Assembly: GCA_001689535.1 (NCBI GenBank)
Contig: LUJP01000091.1
Coordinates: forward strand, 1 to 42,703
DNA length: 42,703 nucleotides
Reading direction: 5' to 3'
Origin: Bacteroidales bacterium M5
GTDB taxonomy: Bacteria > Bacteroidota > Bacteroidia > Bacteroidales > Muribaculaceae
A model generated the notes under the pieces. That model saw only the letters and a program-made list of their open reading frames with translations. It searched no databases and was not told where the DNA came from. Of this stretch, positions 16,847 to 24,157 are shown in pieces. How positions within the stretch are numbered: the first letter of the stretch is position 1; each line of letters opens with the position of its first letter. A program made the position numbers and the translations under genes.

Positions 16847-17791
16847 ATGCAATCCGTAATCCATCCCATCAAGATTTTCGCCGGTACAGCATCCCACTAT
16901 ATGGGCGAAGAAATCTGCAAAGACCTTGGCCTTGAACTTGGTAAGATGAACATCCAGCATTTCGCCGACGGCGAATTCGAGGTGTCGTTTGAAGAAACCG
17001 TCCGCGGCTGCGAGGTCTATCTCGTGCAGTCTACCTTCCCCAACAGCGACAATCTAATGGAGCTTCTGCTGATGATCGACGCAGCCAAGCGTGCCTCGGC
17101 CTACTCCGTGATAGCCGTTATCCCCTACTTCGGCTGGGCCCGTCAGGACCGCAAGGACAAACCCCGCGTGTCAATTGCCGCCAAACTCGTGGCCGACCTT
17201 CTGAGCGCCGCCGGTGTAAACCGCGTGATCACCATGGACCTGCACGCCGACCAGATACAGGGATTCTTCGACGTTCCCGTCGACCACCTCTACGCTTCGT
17301 CGGTATTCATCCCCTACATCAAGTCGCTCAACCTCGAGGATATGGTGATAGCCACTCCCGACGTGGGCGGTGCAAAGCGTGCCAATTCCTACGCCAAGTA
17401 CCTCAACGTGCCTCTGGTGCTCTGCCACAAACAGCGCGCCAAAGCCAACGTGGTTGAATCCATGACCGTGATAGGCGATGTCAAGGACAAGAACGTGGTG
17501 CTCATCGACGATATGGTTGACACCGCAGGCACCATCACCAAGGCTGCCGACCTCATGATGGCAAATGGCGCCAAATCTGTTCGCGGCCTCGCATCCCACG
17601 CCATTATGAGCGATCCCGCAAGCGAGCGTGTCGACAACTGCGCCATGACAGAGATGATTTTCACCAACAGCATTCCTCTGCGCCACGAGTGCAAGAAAGC
17701 TACCGTGATTTCCGTTGCCAAGCTCATAGCCGACACCATCCGCCGCGTGCACAACAACGAATCCATCTCCCAGCAATACGTATTCAAATAA
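16847..17791 (+). CDS. prs: Ribose-phosphate pyrophosphokinase (PRPP synthetase)
   Basis: This 314-aa cytosolic enzyme makes PRPP from ribose 5-phosphate and ATP for purine, pyrimidine, His, Trp and NAD synthesis. The N-terminal domain has 'IFAGTASHYMGEEICKDLGLELGKM' and 'IAVIPYFGWARQDRKDKPR', the flexible catalytic region. 'ITMDLHADQIQGFFDVPVDHL' is the divalent-cation/ATP region. The PRPP-binding loop is 'VVLIDDMVDTAGTITKAA'. The length is normal for class I enzymes. It appears monocistronic: it has its own promoter and a terminator shared with the convergent yebC. Confidence 0.97.
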   Translation: MQSVIHPIKIFAGTASHYMGEEICKDLGLELGKMNIQHFADGEFEVSFEETVRGCEVYLVQSTFPNSDNLMELLLMIDAAKRASAYSVIAVIPYFGWARQDRKDKPRVSIAAKLVADLLSAAGVNRVITMDLHADQIQGFFDVPVDHLYASSVFIPYIKSLNLEDMVIATPDVGGAKRANSYAKYLNVPLVLCHKQRAKANVVESMTVIGDVKDKNVVLIDDMVDTAGTITKAADLMMANGAKSVRGLASHAIMSDPASERVDNCAMTEMIFTNSIPLRHECKKATVISVAKLIADTIRRVHNNESISQQYVFK

Positions 17792-17829
17792 TACAACGCA
17801 GCCCCACGACGGCTGCGCAACAATATAAT

Positions 17830-17861
17830 AAAGGCTGCTCCGAATCACTCGGGCAGCCTTT
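17830..17861. terminator. Bidirectional terminator between prs and yebC
   Basis: The arm AAAGGCTGC(T)CCGA at 17830-17843 pairs with TCGGGCAGCCTTT at 17849-17861, with one bulged base. T-rich tails lie on both sides, 'TTTGTTGTATT' for prs and 'TTTATTATATTG' for yebC. It lies 38 bp after the prs stop and 30 bp after the yebC stop. Confidence 0.8.
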
Positions 17862-17891
17862 GTTGTATTATTGATTCTGTGAGAAGGAATT

Positions 17892-18638
17892 TTATTCCTC
17901 GTCTTCGTCAGACTCCTTCATGTTGTGGAACACGTTCTGCACATCCTCGTCCTCCTCGATTTTCTCCAGGAGACGGTTGATGGCGTCGCGCTGCTCGGCT
18001 GAAACCTCCTTGAGGTCGTTGGGGATGCGGACGAATTCCGACGACACGATTTCGAAGCCGTTGCTCTCAAGATAGTTCTGGATTGACGAATAATCCTCGA
18101 AGCCACCGTAGAGCACGATGATTTCGTTGTCGTCATCGTCCACGTCGTCCACGAGTTCGTCAACGCCGTAGTCAATCAGCTCAAGTTCGAGATCCTCCAG
18201 GCTCACGTCGGCCTTGGGTTTGATTTTGAACACTGACTTGTGGTCGAAAAGGAACGAAAGCGAACCCTGGGTACCCAGCGAACCGCCGAATTTGGTGAAA
18301 TAGGAGCGCACGTTGGCCACGGTGCGGGTGTTGTTGTCGGTAGCGGCCTCAACGAAAATCGCGATGCCGTGCGGACCGTATCCTTCGTATGTGATCTCCT
18401 TGTAATCGCCGGCATCCTTGTCGGTAGCCTTCTTTATGGCGCGTTCCACGGTGTCCTTGGGCATATTGGCTGCCTTGGCGTTCTGCATCAGCGCGCGCAG
18501 ACGGGGATTGGAATCGGGATCGGGACCGCCTGCTTTGGCGGCTATGGTTATTTCCTTGCCTATACGCGTAAATGTACGCGACATGTTGCCCCAGCGTTTG
18601 AGCTTGCGGGCTTTGCGGTATTCAAATGCTCTTCCCAT
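17892..18638 (-). CDS. YebC/PmpR-family protein (TACO1 homologue)
   Basis: This 248-aa protein opens 'MGRAFEYRKARKLKRWGNMSR', a variant of the family start, and continues 'ITIAAKAGGPDPDSNPRLR' and 'NMPKDTVERAIKKA'. 'YEGYGPHGIAIFVEAATDNNTRT' is the core signature. The C-terminus is acidic (ESDEDEE). YebC proteins were long annotated as transcription regulators; mitochondrial TACO1 and recent bacterial work point to a role in translation elongation at polyproline-type stalls. Both the regulator label and the elongation role are known from relatives, not shown here. It is 44 bp downstream of pheT on the same strand, so cotranscription with a tRNA synthetase gene fits the translation role. Confidence 0.93.
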   Translation of the reverse strand: MGRAFEYRKARKLKRWGNMSRTFTRIGKEITIAAKAGGPDPDSNPRLRALMQNAKAANMPKDTVERAIKKATDKDAGDYKEITYEGYGPHGIAIFVEAATDNNTRTVANVRSYFTKFGGSLGTQGSLSFLFDHKSVFKIKPKADVSLEDLELELIDYGVDELVDDVDDDDNEIIVLYGGFEDYSSIQNYLESNGFEIVSSEFVRIPNDLKEVSAEQRDAINRLLEKIEEDEDVQNVFHNMKESDEDEE

Positions 18639-18682
18639 TGTGAAGTAGTGTGTTGTTTATTGATTTATTGTTATTGATTTCT

Positions 18683-21157
18683 TTAACGGAGCGTCGCGCC
18701 GGTCTTGGCGGTGAGCGAGCTTACTATTTTCTTCATCACGGCGTCGATCTGCTTATCGTTGAGCGTGCGCTCGTCGTCCTGCAGAGTCATGGTGATGGCG
18801 TAGGACTTCTTGCCTGCCGGGAGCTTGTCACCCTCGTAGACGTCGAAGAGACTTACGGAGCGCAGAAGCTTGCGGTCGGCCTCGCGCACCGCATTCTCAA
18901 TCTGCTGCATGGTCACTGAGGTATCCACAAGCAGCGCCAGGTCGCGTTTCACGGCCATGGTGCGCGGCAGCTGACGGTAGCTCGTCTTGTGGCGCGAGGA
19001 CATCTGCACAAGTGTCTGCCAGTCGAACTCACCGTAACATACGGGCTGCTTAATGTCGAAAGCGGTAAGGGTAGCCTTGTCAACTATTCCCATCTCGCCG
19101 ATGGCATTGCCCGAACGGCCGGTGACTTTGAGCGACGCGCTGAAAGGAGCGTCGGCGGTTGCGGCAGTCAATTTTATCTCGGCGGGATTGATGCCCAGAC
19201 GCAGGAAAATATTGGCCACGATTGCCTTGAGGTCGAACACGGTCGCTTCCTCGGCGGGATGAGCCCAACCGGCCTGACGCATGTCGCCCGTAAGCCACAG
19301 GGCCAGACGCGAACCCTCCACAAAGGGAGCGAGCGGCGCCTCGGCGGTGGATTCCACACCGGGCTTGCGGCTGTAGACGTTGCCGAACTCGTAGAACTTG
19401 AGATTGGCCGAACGGCGGTTGATATTGTAGGCTATCGATTCCAGACCGCCATAGAGAAGCGTCTGGCGCATCACGCTCAGGTCGGAGCTGAGCGGATTGA
19501 GCAGGCGCACACAGCGGTCGGCGCTCCAGCGTGCATTGTCGGCATAGTAGCTTTCGGCTGTGAGCGAGTTGTTCATTATCTCATTGAATCCGATGGCGGT
19601 GAGTTGTTCGGAAATGAGATTGCGCAGGGCGTTGTCGGCATCGGCACGGCTCTCATAGGAGAGCGATGAGTGTACGGTGGTGGAAATCTCCACGTTGTTG
19701 TAGCCGTAAATGCGGAGCACATCTTCCACCACATCGCAGGGACGGGTCACGTCCACGCGGTAGGTAGGCACGCGCAGGTCCATCACGTCGTCAGACGGAC
19801 GGGCGGCAATCTCTATCTCGAGCGAGCGCAGAATGGAATCCACAGTCTCGCGGGGTATTTCTTTACCGATGAGTCCGTTCATATAGCTATAGCTCAGCTC
19901 GACCTTGAACGGCTCCACAGAATGCGGGTAGATGTCAACCGGCTCGCCGCACACCTCGCCGCCGGCCAGTTCCTTTATCAGAATAGTAGCGAGCTTGAGG
20001 GCATATAGCGGCAGATTGGGGTCGGTGCCGCGCTCGTAGCGGAACGAGGCATCGGTGTTCAGGCCGTGGCGGCGTGCGGTGCGGCGCACGCTCGTGGGGT
20101 TGAAGTAGGCGCTCTCTATGAACACGTCGGTGGTCTGCTCGGTCACTCCCGAATCAAGGCCGCCGAACACACCGGCTATGCAAAGAGGCTTGGTGGCCGA
20201 GCATATCATGAGATCGGCCGCGGAAAGCTTGCGCTCCACTCCGTCAAGAGTCACGAACGGAGTGCCTTCCGGGCAATTGCGTACCACTATCTGCCCTCCA
20301 TCGATGGTGTTGAGGTCGAAGCAGTGGAGAGGCTGACCTATACCGTGGAGTATATAGTTGGTTATGTCCACGATATTGTTGATGGGATGCAGACCGATGG
20401 CTGTAAGATTCTTTTTGAGCCATTCGGGGCTTTCGGCCACCTTCACGCCGCGGATTGTGATTCCGCAGTAACGAGGAGCGGCCTCATAGTTGTCTACCTG
20501 CACCTTTATGGCGTCGCCGGCAGGATTGTCAACATGGAAAGACTCCACATCGGGGCGCTTCAGCTGCGCGGGCTCGGCATGGCATGCCATCCAGGCACTG
20601 AGGTCGCGCGCCACGCCGAAGTGGGAGGCGGCGTCAATGCGATTGGGAGTTAGGTCGACTTCCAGCACATAGTCGGAAGTCAGACCGTAATAATCGGCCG
20701 CGGGTGTTCCGGGCTTTATGTCCTCCTCTATCACGATAATCCCGTCGTGGGAAGTGCCCACGCCTATTTCGTCCTCGGCGCAGATCATACCCAGTGACTC
20801 TACACCGCGCATCTTCGATTTCTTTATCTTGAATTCCTTGTCGCCGTCATACAGGGTGGTGCCTATCGTTGCCACAACAACGGTCTGGCCGGCGGCCACA
20901 TTGGGAGCGCCGCACACTATCTGCACCGGTTCCCCCTGGCCGAGGTCAACGGTTGTCACATGAAGGTGGTCACTGTCGGGATGCTCCACACACGTAAGCA
21001 CCTTACCTATAACGAGTCCCTTAAGGCCTCCTTTTATGCTCTCTACTTCCTCCACCGTACCGGTCTCGAGACCTATCGAGGTCAGCGCCCCGGCGAGTTC
21101 AGAGGGGGTAAGCTTGCAGTCAATATACTGTCTGAGCCAATTATATGATATATTCAT
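18683..21157 (-). CDS. pheT: Phenylalanine--tRNA ligase beta subunit
   Basis: This 824-aa subunit of the heterotetrameric PheRS carries the tRNA-binding and editing domains. The start at 21157 gives the canonical 'MNISYNWLRQYIDCKLTPSELAGALTSIGLE'. The frame is open 36 bases upstream, but those bases lie in the promoter region. Domain order is the EMAP/tRNA-bind OB domain (about 40-150, 'HPDSDHLHVTTVDLG'), the B3/B4 editing domain (about 210-390), the B5 domain with 'LTPNRIDAASHFGVARDL' upstream of it, the catalytic-like core, and the C-terminal FDX-ACB anticodon-binding domain ('PRTMAVKRDLALLVDTSVTM'). pheS is not adjacent. The promoter lies partly inside the preceding terminator. Confidence 0.97.
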   Translation of the reverse strand: MNISYNWLRQYIDCKLTPSELAGALTSIGLETGTVEEVESIKGGLKGLVIGKVLTCVEHPDSDHLHVTTVDLGQGEPVQIVCGAPNVAAGQTVVVATIGTTLYDGDKEFKIKKSKMRGVESLGMICAEDEIGVGTSHDGIIVIEEDIKPGTPAADYYGLTSDYVLEVDLTPNRIDAASHFGVARDLSAWMACHAEPAQLKRPDVESFHVDNPAGDAIKVQVDNYEAAPRYCGITIRGVKVAESPEWLKKNLTAIGLHPINNIVDITNYILHGIGQPLHCFDLNTIDGGQIVVRNCPEGTPFVTLDGVERKLSAADLMICSATKPLCIAGVFGGLDSGVTEQTTDVFIESAYFNPTSVRRTARRHGLNTDASFRYERGTDPNLPLYALKLATILIKELAGGEVCGEPVDIYPHSVEPFKVELSYSYMNGLIGKEIPRETVDSILRSLEIEIAARPSDDVMDLRVPTYRVDVTRPCDVVEDVLRIYGYNNVEISTTVHSSLSYESRADADNALRNLISEQLTAIGFNEIMNNSLTAESYYADNARWSADRCVRLLNPLSSDLSVMRQTLLYGGLESIAYNINRRSANLKFYEFGNVYSRKPGVESTAEAPLAPFVEGSRLALWLTGDMRQAGWAHPAEEATVFDLKAIVANIFLRLGINPAEIKLTAATADAPFSASLKVTGRSGNAIGEMGIVDKATLTAFDIKQPVCYGEFDWQTLVQMSSRHKTSYRQLPRTMAVKRDLALLVDTSVTMQQIENAVREADRKLLRSVSLFDVYEGDKLPAGKKSYAITMTLQDDERTLNDKQIDAVMKKIVSSLTAKTGATLR

Positions 21158-21190
21158 AACTCTTTGAGCTTGTATTACAATATAGCTCCG

Positions 21191-21221
21191 CAAAGTTACA
21201 AAACTCCCGCGGCTCTACAAA
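21191..21221 (-). promoter_or_regulatory. Promoter for pheT nested in the upstream terminator
   Basis: On the minus strand, TTTG (21221-21218) and TAACTTTG (21198-21191) are separated by exactly 19 nt. The -33 element lies in the loop of the hairpin at 21201-21245. The predicted leader to 21157 is under 30 nt. Confidence 0.75.
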
Positions 21222-21245
21222 ATCAAAACAGAGCCGCGGGAGTTT
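21201..21245 (-). terminator. Perfect 16-bp hairpin terminator of the queDE-side transcript
   Basis: The arm at 21201-21216 (AAACTCCCGCGGCTCT) pairs perfectly with 21230-21245 around a 13-nt loop. On the minus strand it is followed by 'TGTAACTTTG', only moderately T-rich, with three T's inside the stem end. It lies 22 bp after the stop at 21268. Confidence 0.75.
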
Positions 21246-21267
21246 AACTATTATCCAATTCGCGCCG

Positions 21268-21711
21268 TCAGTTTTTCGGGCAATCGACGGTGATGGTTTC
21301 GGCTTTCTGATTGCGGAAGCGCACAACGGGCACCCGGTCGGAGCTCGCCTCGTCGATAAGCTTGCGCAGATCGGCTGTATTTTTGACAACGGCGTTGTCA
21401 AATTCAAGAATAACATCGTTGGGACGAAGATCGATATAATGATTGCTGTTGGCGGTCACAAGCACGCCGCTCACCGATGCAATTCCGGTTGCAGAGCGCT
21501 CTCCTTCGGTGGTGATGCTCTTGAATCTCACGCCATTCCACAGGAATGGCTGTCCGTCGTCCACACCGGCTGACTGTCCCAGCTGATGATATTCCGGAAG
21601 CTGAGGCCCGGCGGCTATGGAGCGCAGAGGCTCATGCACCACGCCAAAACTGTCCATGGGGAAATTCACGAATCCATTTATTGACGCCTTTACGCATGCG
21701 GCCACACCCAT
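21268..21711 (-). pseudogene. PDZ-domain protein fragment, probably 5'-truncated
   Basis: The coding-like stretch ends with a PDZ-type segment: 'GVLVTANSNHYIDLRPNDVILEFDN' followed by 'TADLRKLIDEASSDRVPVVRF' and a short tail ending CPKN. The ATG at 21711 would give 147 aa. The frame is open on to 21825, but that part overlaps queE. There is no signal peptide and no catalytic domain, although PDZ domains of this kind normally sit at the C-terminus of secreted enzymes. It starts 38 bp after the queE stop and ends at a strong terminator, so it may be the last gene of the queDE transcript or the tail of a deleted gene. The enzyme it came from was not recognised. Confidence 0.5.
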
Positions 21712-21749
21712 CACCACCTCTGCCCCTCTGCCGGCCGTAGAAACGGTGA

Positions 21750-22325
21750 TTATCTTATATTGAGCACTTTGTGGGTCTGGAGCGAAAGCTTCCATTCGGG
21801 GTGGGCCTTGATGAAATCGATACACCCGGCGAGGATTTCGGCGTTACGTTCCGGATTATTCACATCGCAGGGCTGGAGATAGAAAGTCTCGGCCCTGACT
21901 GAACGGAAGAGGCTGAGAATCTTATCCTCGGATTCCTTGCCTTCATAGACATACTTTATCTCCTGCACCCCGTCGTAGCATATCGGCTTATACTTCGGTG
22001 AGCAGGTAATCCAGTCAACATTATCAGGTAGCTTCTTCACGCCGTTTGTCTCTACCTGCACGAAATAGCCATGCTGATGCAGGCAGTCCACAAAATCCCG
22101 GTCGAGTTGAAGAGACGGCTCGCCGCCGGTGATTACGATATGCCTCGACGGATATTTCAGAATCTCCCCGATTATCTCGACGGCCTGCATCTCCACTCCT
22201 TCATCATGACTGGTATCGCAGAACGAGCATTTGAGATTGCAGCCCGAAAAGCGCAGGAAAACAGCGGGAGTGCCTGTGAACCGTCCCTCACCCTGCAAGG
22301 AATAGAAGATTTCGTTTACCTTCAT
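21750..22325 (-). CDS. queE: 7-carboxy-7-deazaguanine synthase (radical SAM)
   Basis: This 191-aa radical-SAM enzyme converts 6-carboxytetrahydropterin to 7-carboxy-7-deazaguanine in queuosine/preQ1 synthesis. The [4Fe-4S] cluster cysteines are C29, C33 and C36 in 'SGCNLKCSFCDT' (CX3CX2C). The substrate-entry motif 'FYSLQGEGRFTGTPAVFLRF' precedes them. 'ITGGEPSLQ' is the GGE motif that contacts SAM. The start overlaps the queD stop by 4 bp (ATGA), showing translational coupling. The length fits the compact Bacteroidota form. queC and queF are not nearby. Confidence 0.95.
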   Translation of the reverse strand: MKVNEIFYSLQGEGRFTGTPAVFLRFSGCNLKCSFCDTSHDEGVEMQAVEIIGEILKYPSRHIVITGGEPSLQLDRDFVDCLHQHGYFVQVETNGVKKLPDNVDWITCSPKYKPICYDGVQEIKYVYEGKESEDKILSLFRSVRAETFYLQPCDVNNPERNAEILAGCIDFIKAHPEWKLSLQTHKVLNIR

Positions 22326-22675
22326 AAGTCTCCCTCCCCGGTGTTGTCCTCGACATAGACGGCGATGTTGCCCTCTGATTCCTGAACCATCGCTTTATAG
22401 CACTCAGGAATCTGTTCGGTGACCCATCTTGCGATATTCTCTGCGGTGGGATTGAATGGCAACACATCATTGAGATGCTTGTGGTCGAGAACCGAATGGA
22501 TTCTATCTTTGATATGTTTGAAATCGCACACCATGCCGTCGGCATTGAGTTCGCGGGCTTTGCAATAGACGGTAATAATCCAGTTGTGGCCGTGAGTATT
22601 GCAGCACTTGCTTTCGTAGGAGAGGTTAAGTCGATGAGACCCCGACACCTCTATCCGTTTTGAGACGTAATACAT
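22322..22675 (-). CDS. queD: 6-carboxy-5,6,7,8-tetrahydropterin synthase
   Basis: This 117-aa member of the PTPS/QueD family converts 7,8-dihydroneopterin triphosphate to 6-carboxytetrahydropterin. The start is ATG 22675 ('MYYVSKRIEVSGSHRL'). The frame stays open for 36 codons upstream, but that stretch lies in the predicted leader. Zinc ligands H14, H28 and H30 ('SGSHRL', 'THGHNW') and a catalytic cysteine at C24 or C25 ('ESKCCNTHGHN') are visible. 'PTAENIARWV' is the usual C-terminal signature. It forms a two-gene operon with queE, overlapping by 4 bp. Confidence 0.95.
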   Translation of the reverse strand: MYYVSKRIEVSGSHRLNLSYESKCCNTHGHNWIITVYCKARELNADGMVCDFKHIKDRIHSVLDHKHLNDVLPFNPTAENIARWVTEQIPECYKAMVQESEGNIAVYVEDNTGEGDL

Positions 22676-22720
22676 TCGCGTTTCCTTGTTAAGGGTAAGT
22701 AATAGAACAACGGGAGATGA

Positions 22721-22798
22721 CAAATGATATTTCTGACATTTGAGAAGAGACCCGGATAATATAAAAAGAGGACCGCCCCACAAGGGCGTGCAAATATA
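22721..22798 (-). promoter_or_regulatory. Promoter -7 box and structured leader of queDE
   Basis: TATATTTG on the minus strand (22798-22791) matches the -7 consensus, without an obvious -33 TTTG. The leader of about 110 nt holds two hairpins. One is CGCCC/GGGCG at 22774-22788, followed within 5 nt by T5 (22768-22764). The other is CAAATG/CATTTG at 22721-22742. The first looks like a short attenuator or a 5'-end stabiliser. It does not fit the preQ1-I consensus that I know. Confidence 0.4.
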
Positions 22799-22799
22799 A

Positions 22800-22940
22800 T
22801 CAAATTTGTTGGTTCATCATATCCATACCTTCCCTCTCGCGGCATGATTCACCTTTCATATTGAGCACGAATACTACCTTGTTTGATAAACGGTCTGCCA
22901 TAGCGGCCACAAAGTGAACGGCCTCCTTATATCCGGCATT
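22800..22940 (-). pseudogene. Short coding-like remnant upstream of queD
   Basis: Between an in-frame TAG (22943-22941) and a TGA (22802-22800), the minus strand reads 46 sense codons of protein-like composition, including 'AVHFVAAMADRLSNKVVFVL'. An ATG at 22901 would give 33 aa. It ends 2 bp before the queD -7 box. It may be a real small protein or the C-terminus of a lost gene; the family is not recognised. Confidence 0.25.
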
Positions 22941-23006
22941 CTAACATCCACATTTCCATTTACTCAATCCTGATTATGCTTATTGAGGGGAATTTTAGGC
23001 GGAAAA

Positions 23007-23038
23007 TTTTCAAAATCGGGGAATTACTATTAATTTTG
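23007..23038 (+). promoter_or_regulatory. Promoter for the TPR membrane protein gene
   Basis: TAATTTTG at 23031-23038 is preceded by TTTT at 23007-23010 with 20 nt between, one mismatch from the -33 consensus. The start codon at 23099 follows a leader of about 55 nt. Confidence 0.6.
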
Positions 23039-23098
23039 CATTTCATAAAAACTACATGATTACCAATCAGAAATATATAACGAACCGCACATACTAAA

Positions 23099-23779
23099 AT
23101 GGCAAAGAACAAACCCGAAGAGATCCACACTAAAATCGACGATATAAACGACTCGCTGTCGTCTGTCGAGCAGAAAGTGCAAAACAATCAGAAAGTCATA
23201 ATGTGGGCGACCATAGCTCTGGCAGTTGTAGCCTGCGCTATACTGGTATATGTCTACGCAATACGCCGTCCCGGCATCCAGGCTGCCAACGACGCCATCG
23301 GTCAGGCCGACATCGAACTTGCCATGGGCAACGACTCCATAGCCCTGATGCAGTATGAGCAGATAGCCGACGAATATGGTTACGACGCCGGCAACCGCGC
23401 CAAGCTTAACGCCGCAATTCTTCTTTATCAGAAAGGCGAATGGCAGAAAGCTCTCGATTACGCCAGCCAGTACAAACACTCCGAGGACATAATCGGCGCT
23501 TCAGCCAAAGCTCTCGAAGGCGACTGTCAGGTAAACCTCAAGAACTACGATGCTGCTATCGACTGCTACAAACAGGCCGTGAAGATTTCCGACAAGAATC
23601 CCCTCTACACCCCCCTCTTCCTCATGAAGGAGGCTACCGTGCAGCGTGAACTTAAAAACTACACTGCCGAGGCCGAACTCTACCAGCAGATACTCTCCGA
23701 TTATCCCGAGTATCAGGCTGCCACCCAGATTGACATCGAGAAATTCCTTGCCCGCGCAAAAGCCCAGGCAGGCGAATAA
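23099..23779 (+). CDS. Membrane-anchored tetratricopeptide-repeat protein
   Basis: This 226-aa protein has a charged N-terminal segment that could form a coiled coil (about 1-32). One transmembrane helix follows ('VIMWATIALAVVACAILVYVYAI', about 32-54), then a TPR-like array. Repeats are visible as 'SIALMQYEQIADEYG', 'QKGEWQKALDYASQY', 'LKNYDAAIDCYKQAVKI' and 'LKNYTAEAELYQQILSDYP'. The architecture resembles YfgM, an envelope chaperone partner of the Sec translocon, although homology to YfgM is not certain. In other Bacteroidales a gene of this type precedes ribH; here a terminator follows instead. A role in protein-protein scaffolding at the inner membrane is inferred. Confidence 0.85.
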   Translation: MAKNKPEEIHTKIDDINDSLSSVEQKVQNNQKVIMWATIALAVVACAILVYVYAIRRPGIQAANDAIGQADIELAMGNDSIALMQYEQIADEYGYDAGNRAKLNAAILLYQKGEWQKALDYASQYKHSEDIIGASAKALEGDCQVNLKNYDAAIDCYKQAVKISDKNPLYTPLFLMKEATVQRELKNYTAEAELYQQILSDYPEYQAATQIDIEKFLARAKAQAGE

Positions 23780-23870
23780 TCACTCCACTCAACAAATAAA
23801 TTAGCAATACGAATGTAATGGCCTGCGAAGGCCACTTATCAAAAAAAACTTTTTTCCATTTTTAACTTCA

Positions 23871-23911
23871 CACCCCGGGAATCTGCCGAAGACTTCCGGG
23901 GTGGTTTTTTT
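23871..23911 (+). terminator. Terminator after the TPR gene
   Basis: CACCCCGG (23871-23878) pairs with CCGGGGTG (23896-23903), and inner GAA/TTC pairing extends the stem. A run of seven T's follows at 23905-23911. It lies 92 bp after the stop codon. A smaller hairpin TGGCC/GGCCA sits at 23819-23834. Confidence 0.8.
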
Positions 23912-23939
23912 ATCACAGAACAATTGACGACCAAAATCC

Positions 23940-24097
23940 GGGAGGGTCAGCGTCCCCAGAGGCGCCTCGCGGATAAGGATAGCAACTCTCCACGGCCTGG
24001 GAGGGTCGGCGTCCTCTCCGTCCTTCCCCTTATCAAAAAAATCATTGCATTTCAACGACCGACGGCCAGAGGCCGATGATCCCAGAGACCTCGCGTG
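23940..24097. repeat. Degenerate intergenic repeat cluster
   Basis: The 378-bp gap between the TPR gene and sdaA holds no credible gene. It contains imperfect direct repeats. GGGAGGGTCAGCGTCC (23940-23955) and GGGAGGGTCGGCGTCC (23999-24014) differ at one base. A 'CCCAGAG..CCTCGCG' motif occurs at 23955-23972 and 24081-24097. CTTATCAAAAAAA occurs at 23835-23847 and 24029-24041. The composition (G/C-rich blocks joined by A-runs) suggests a short interspersed repeat family of the host genome. Copy number cannot be judged from one window. Confidence 0.5.
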
Positions 24098-24157
24098 GAG
24101 TGCCGATACCCTATTGGCACAGCACACCAAGCCCAGCGTCCCGCCGTCCCGGAAGTG

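Noticed and set aside
22322..22783. A longer QueD starting at 22783
   Set aside because: The added 36 residues lie over the predicted leader and its hairpins, and the family N-terminus begins at 22675.
23940..24097. CRISPR array
   Set aside because: The repeats are too few, imperfect and unevenly spaced, and no cas gene is nearby.
23801..24130. A 109-codon minus-strand frame in the spacer before sdaA
   Set aside because: It spans a terminator and several direct repeats and has no protein-like pattern.
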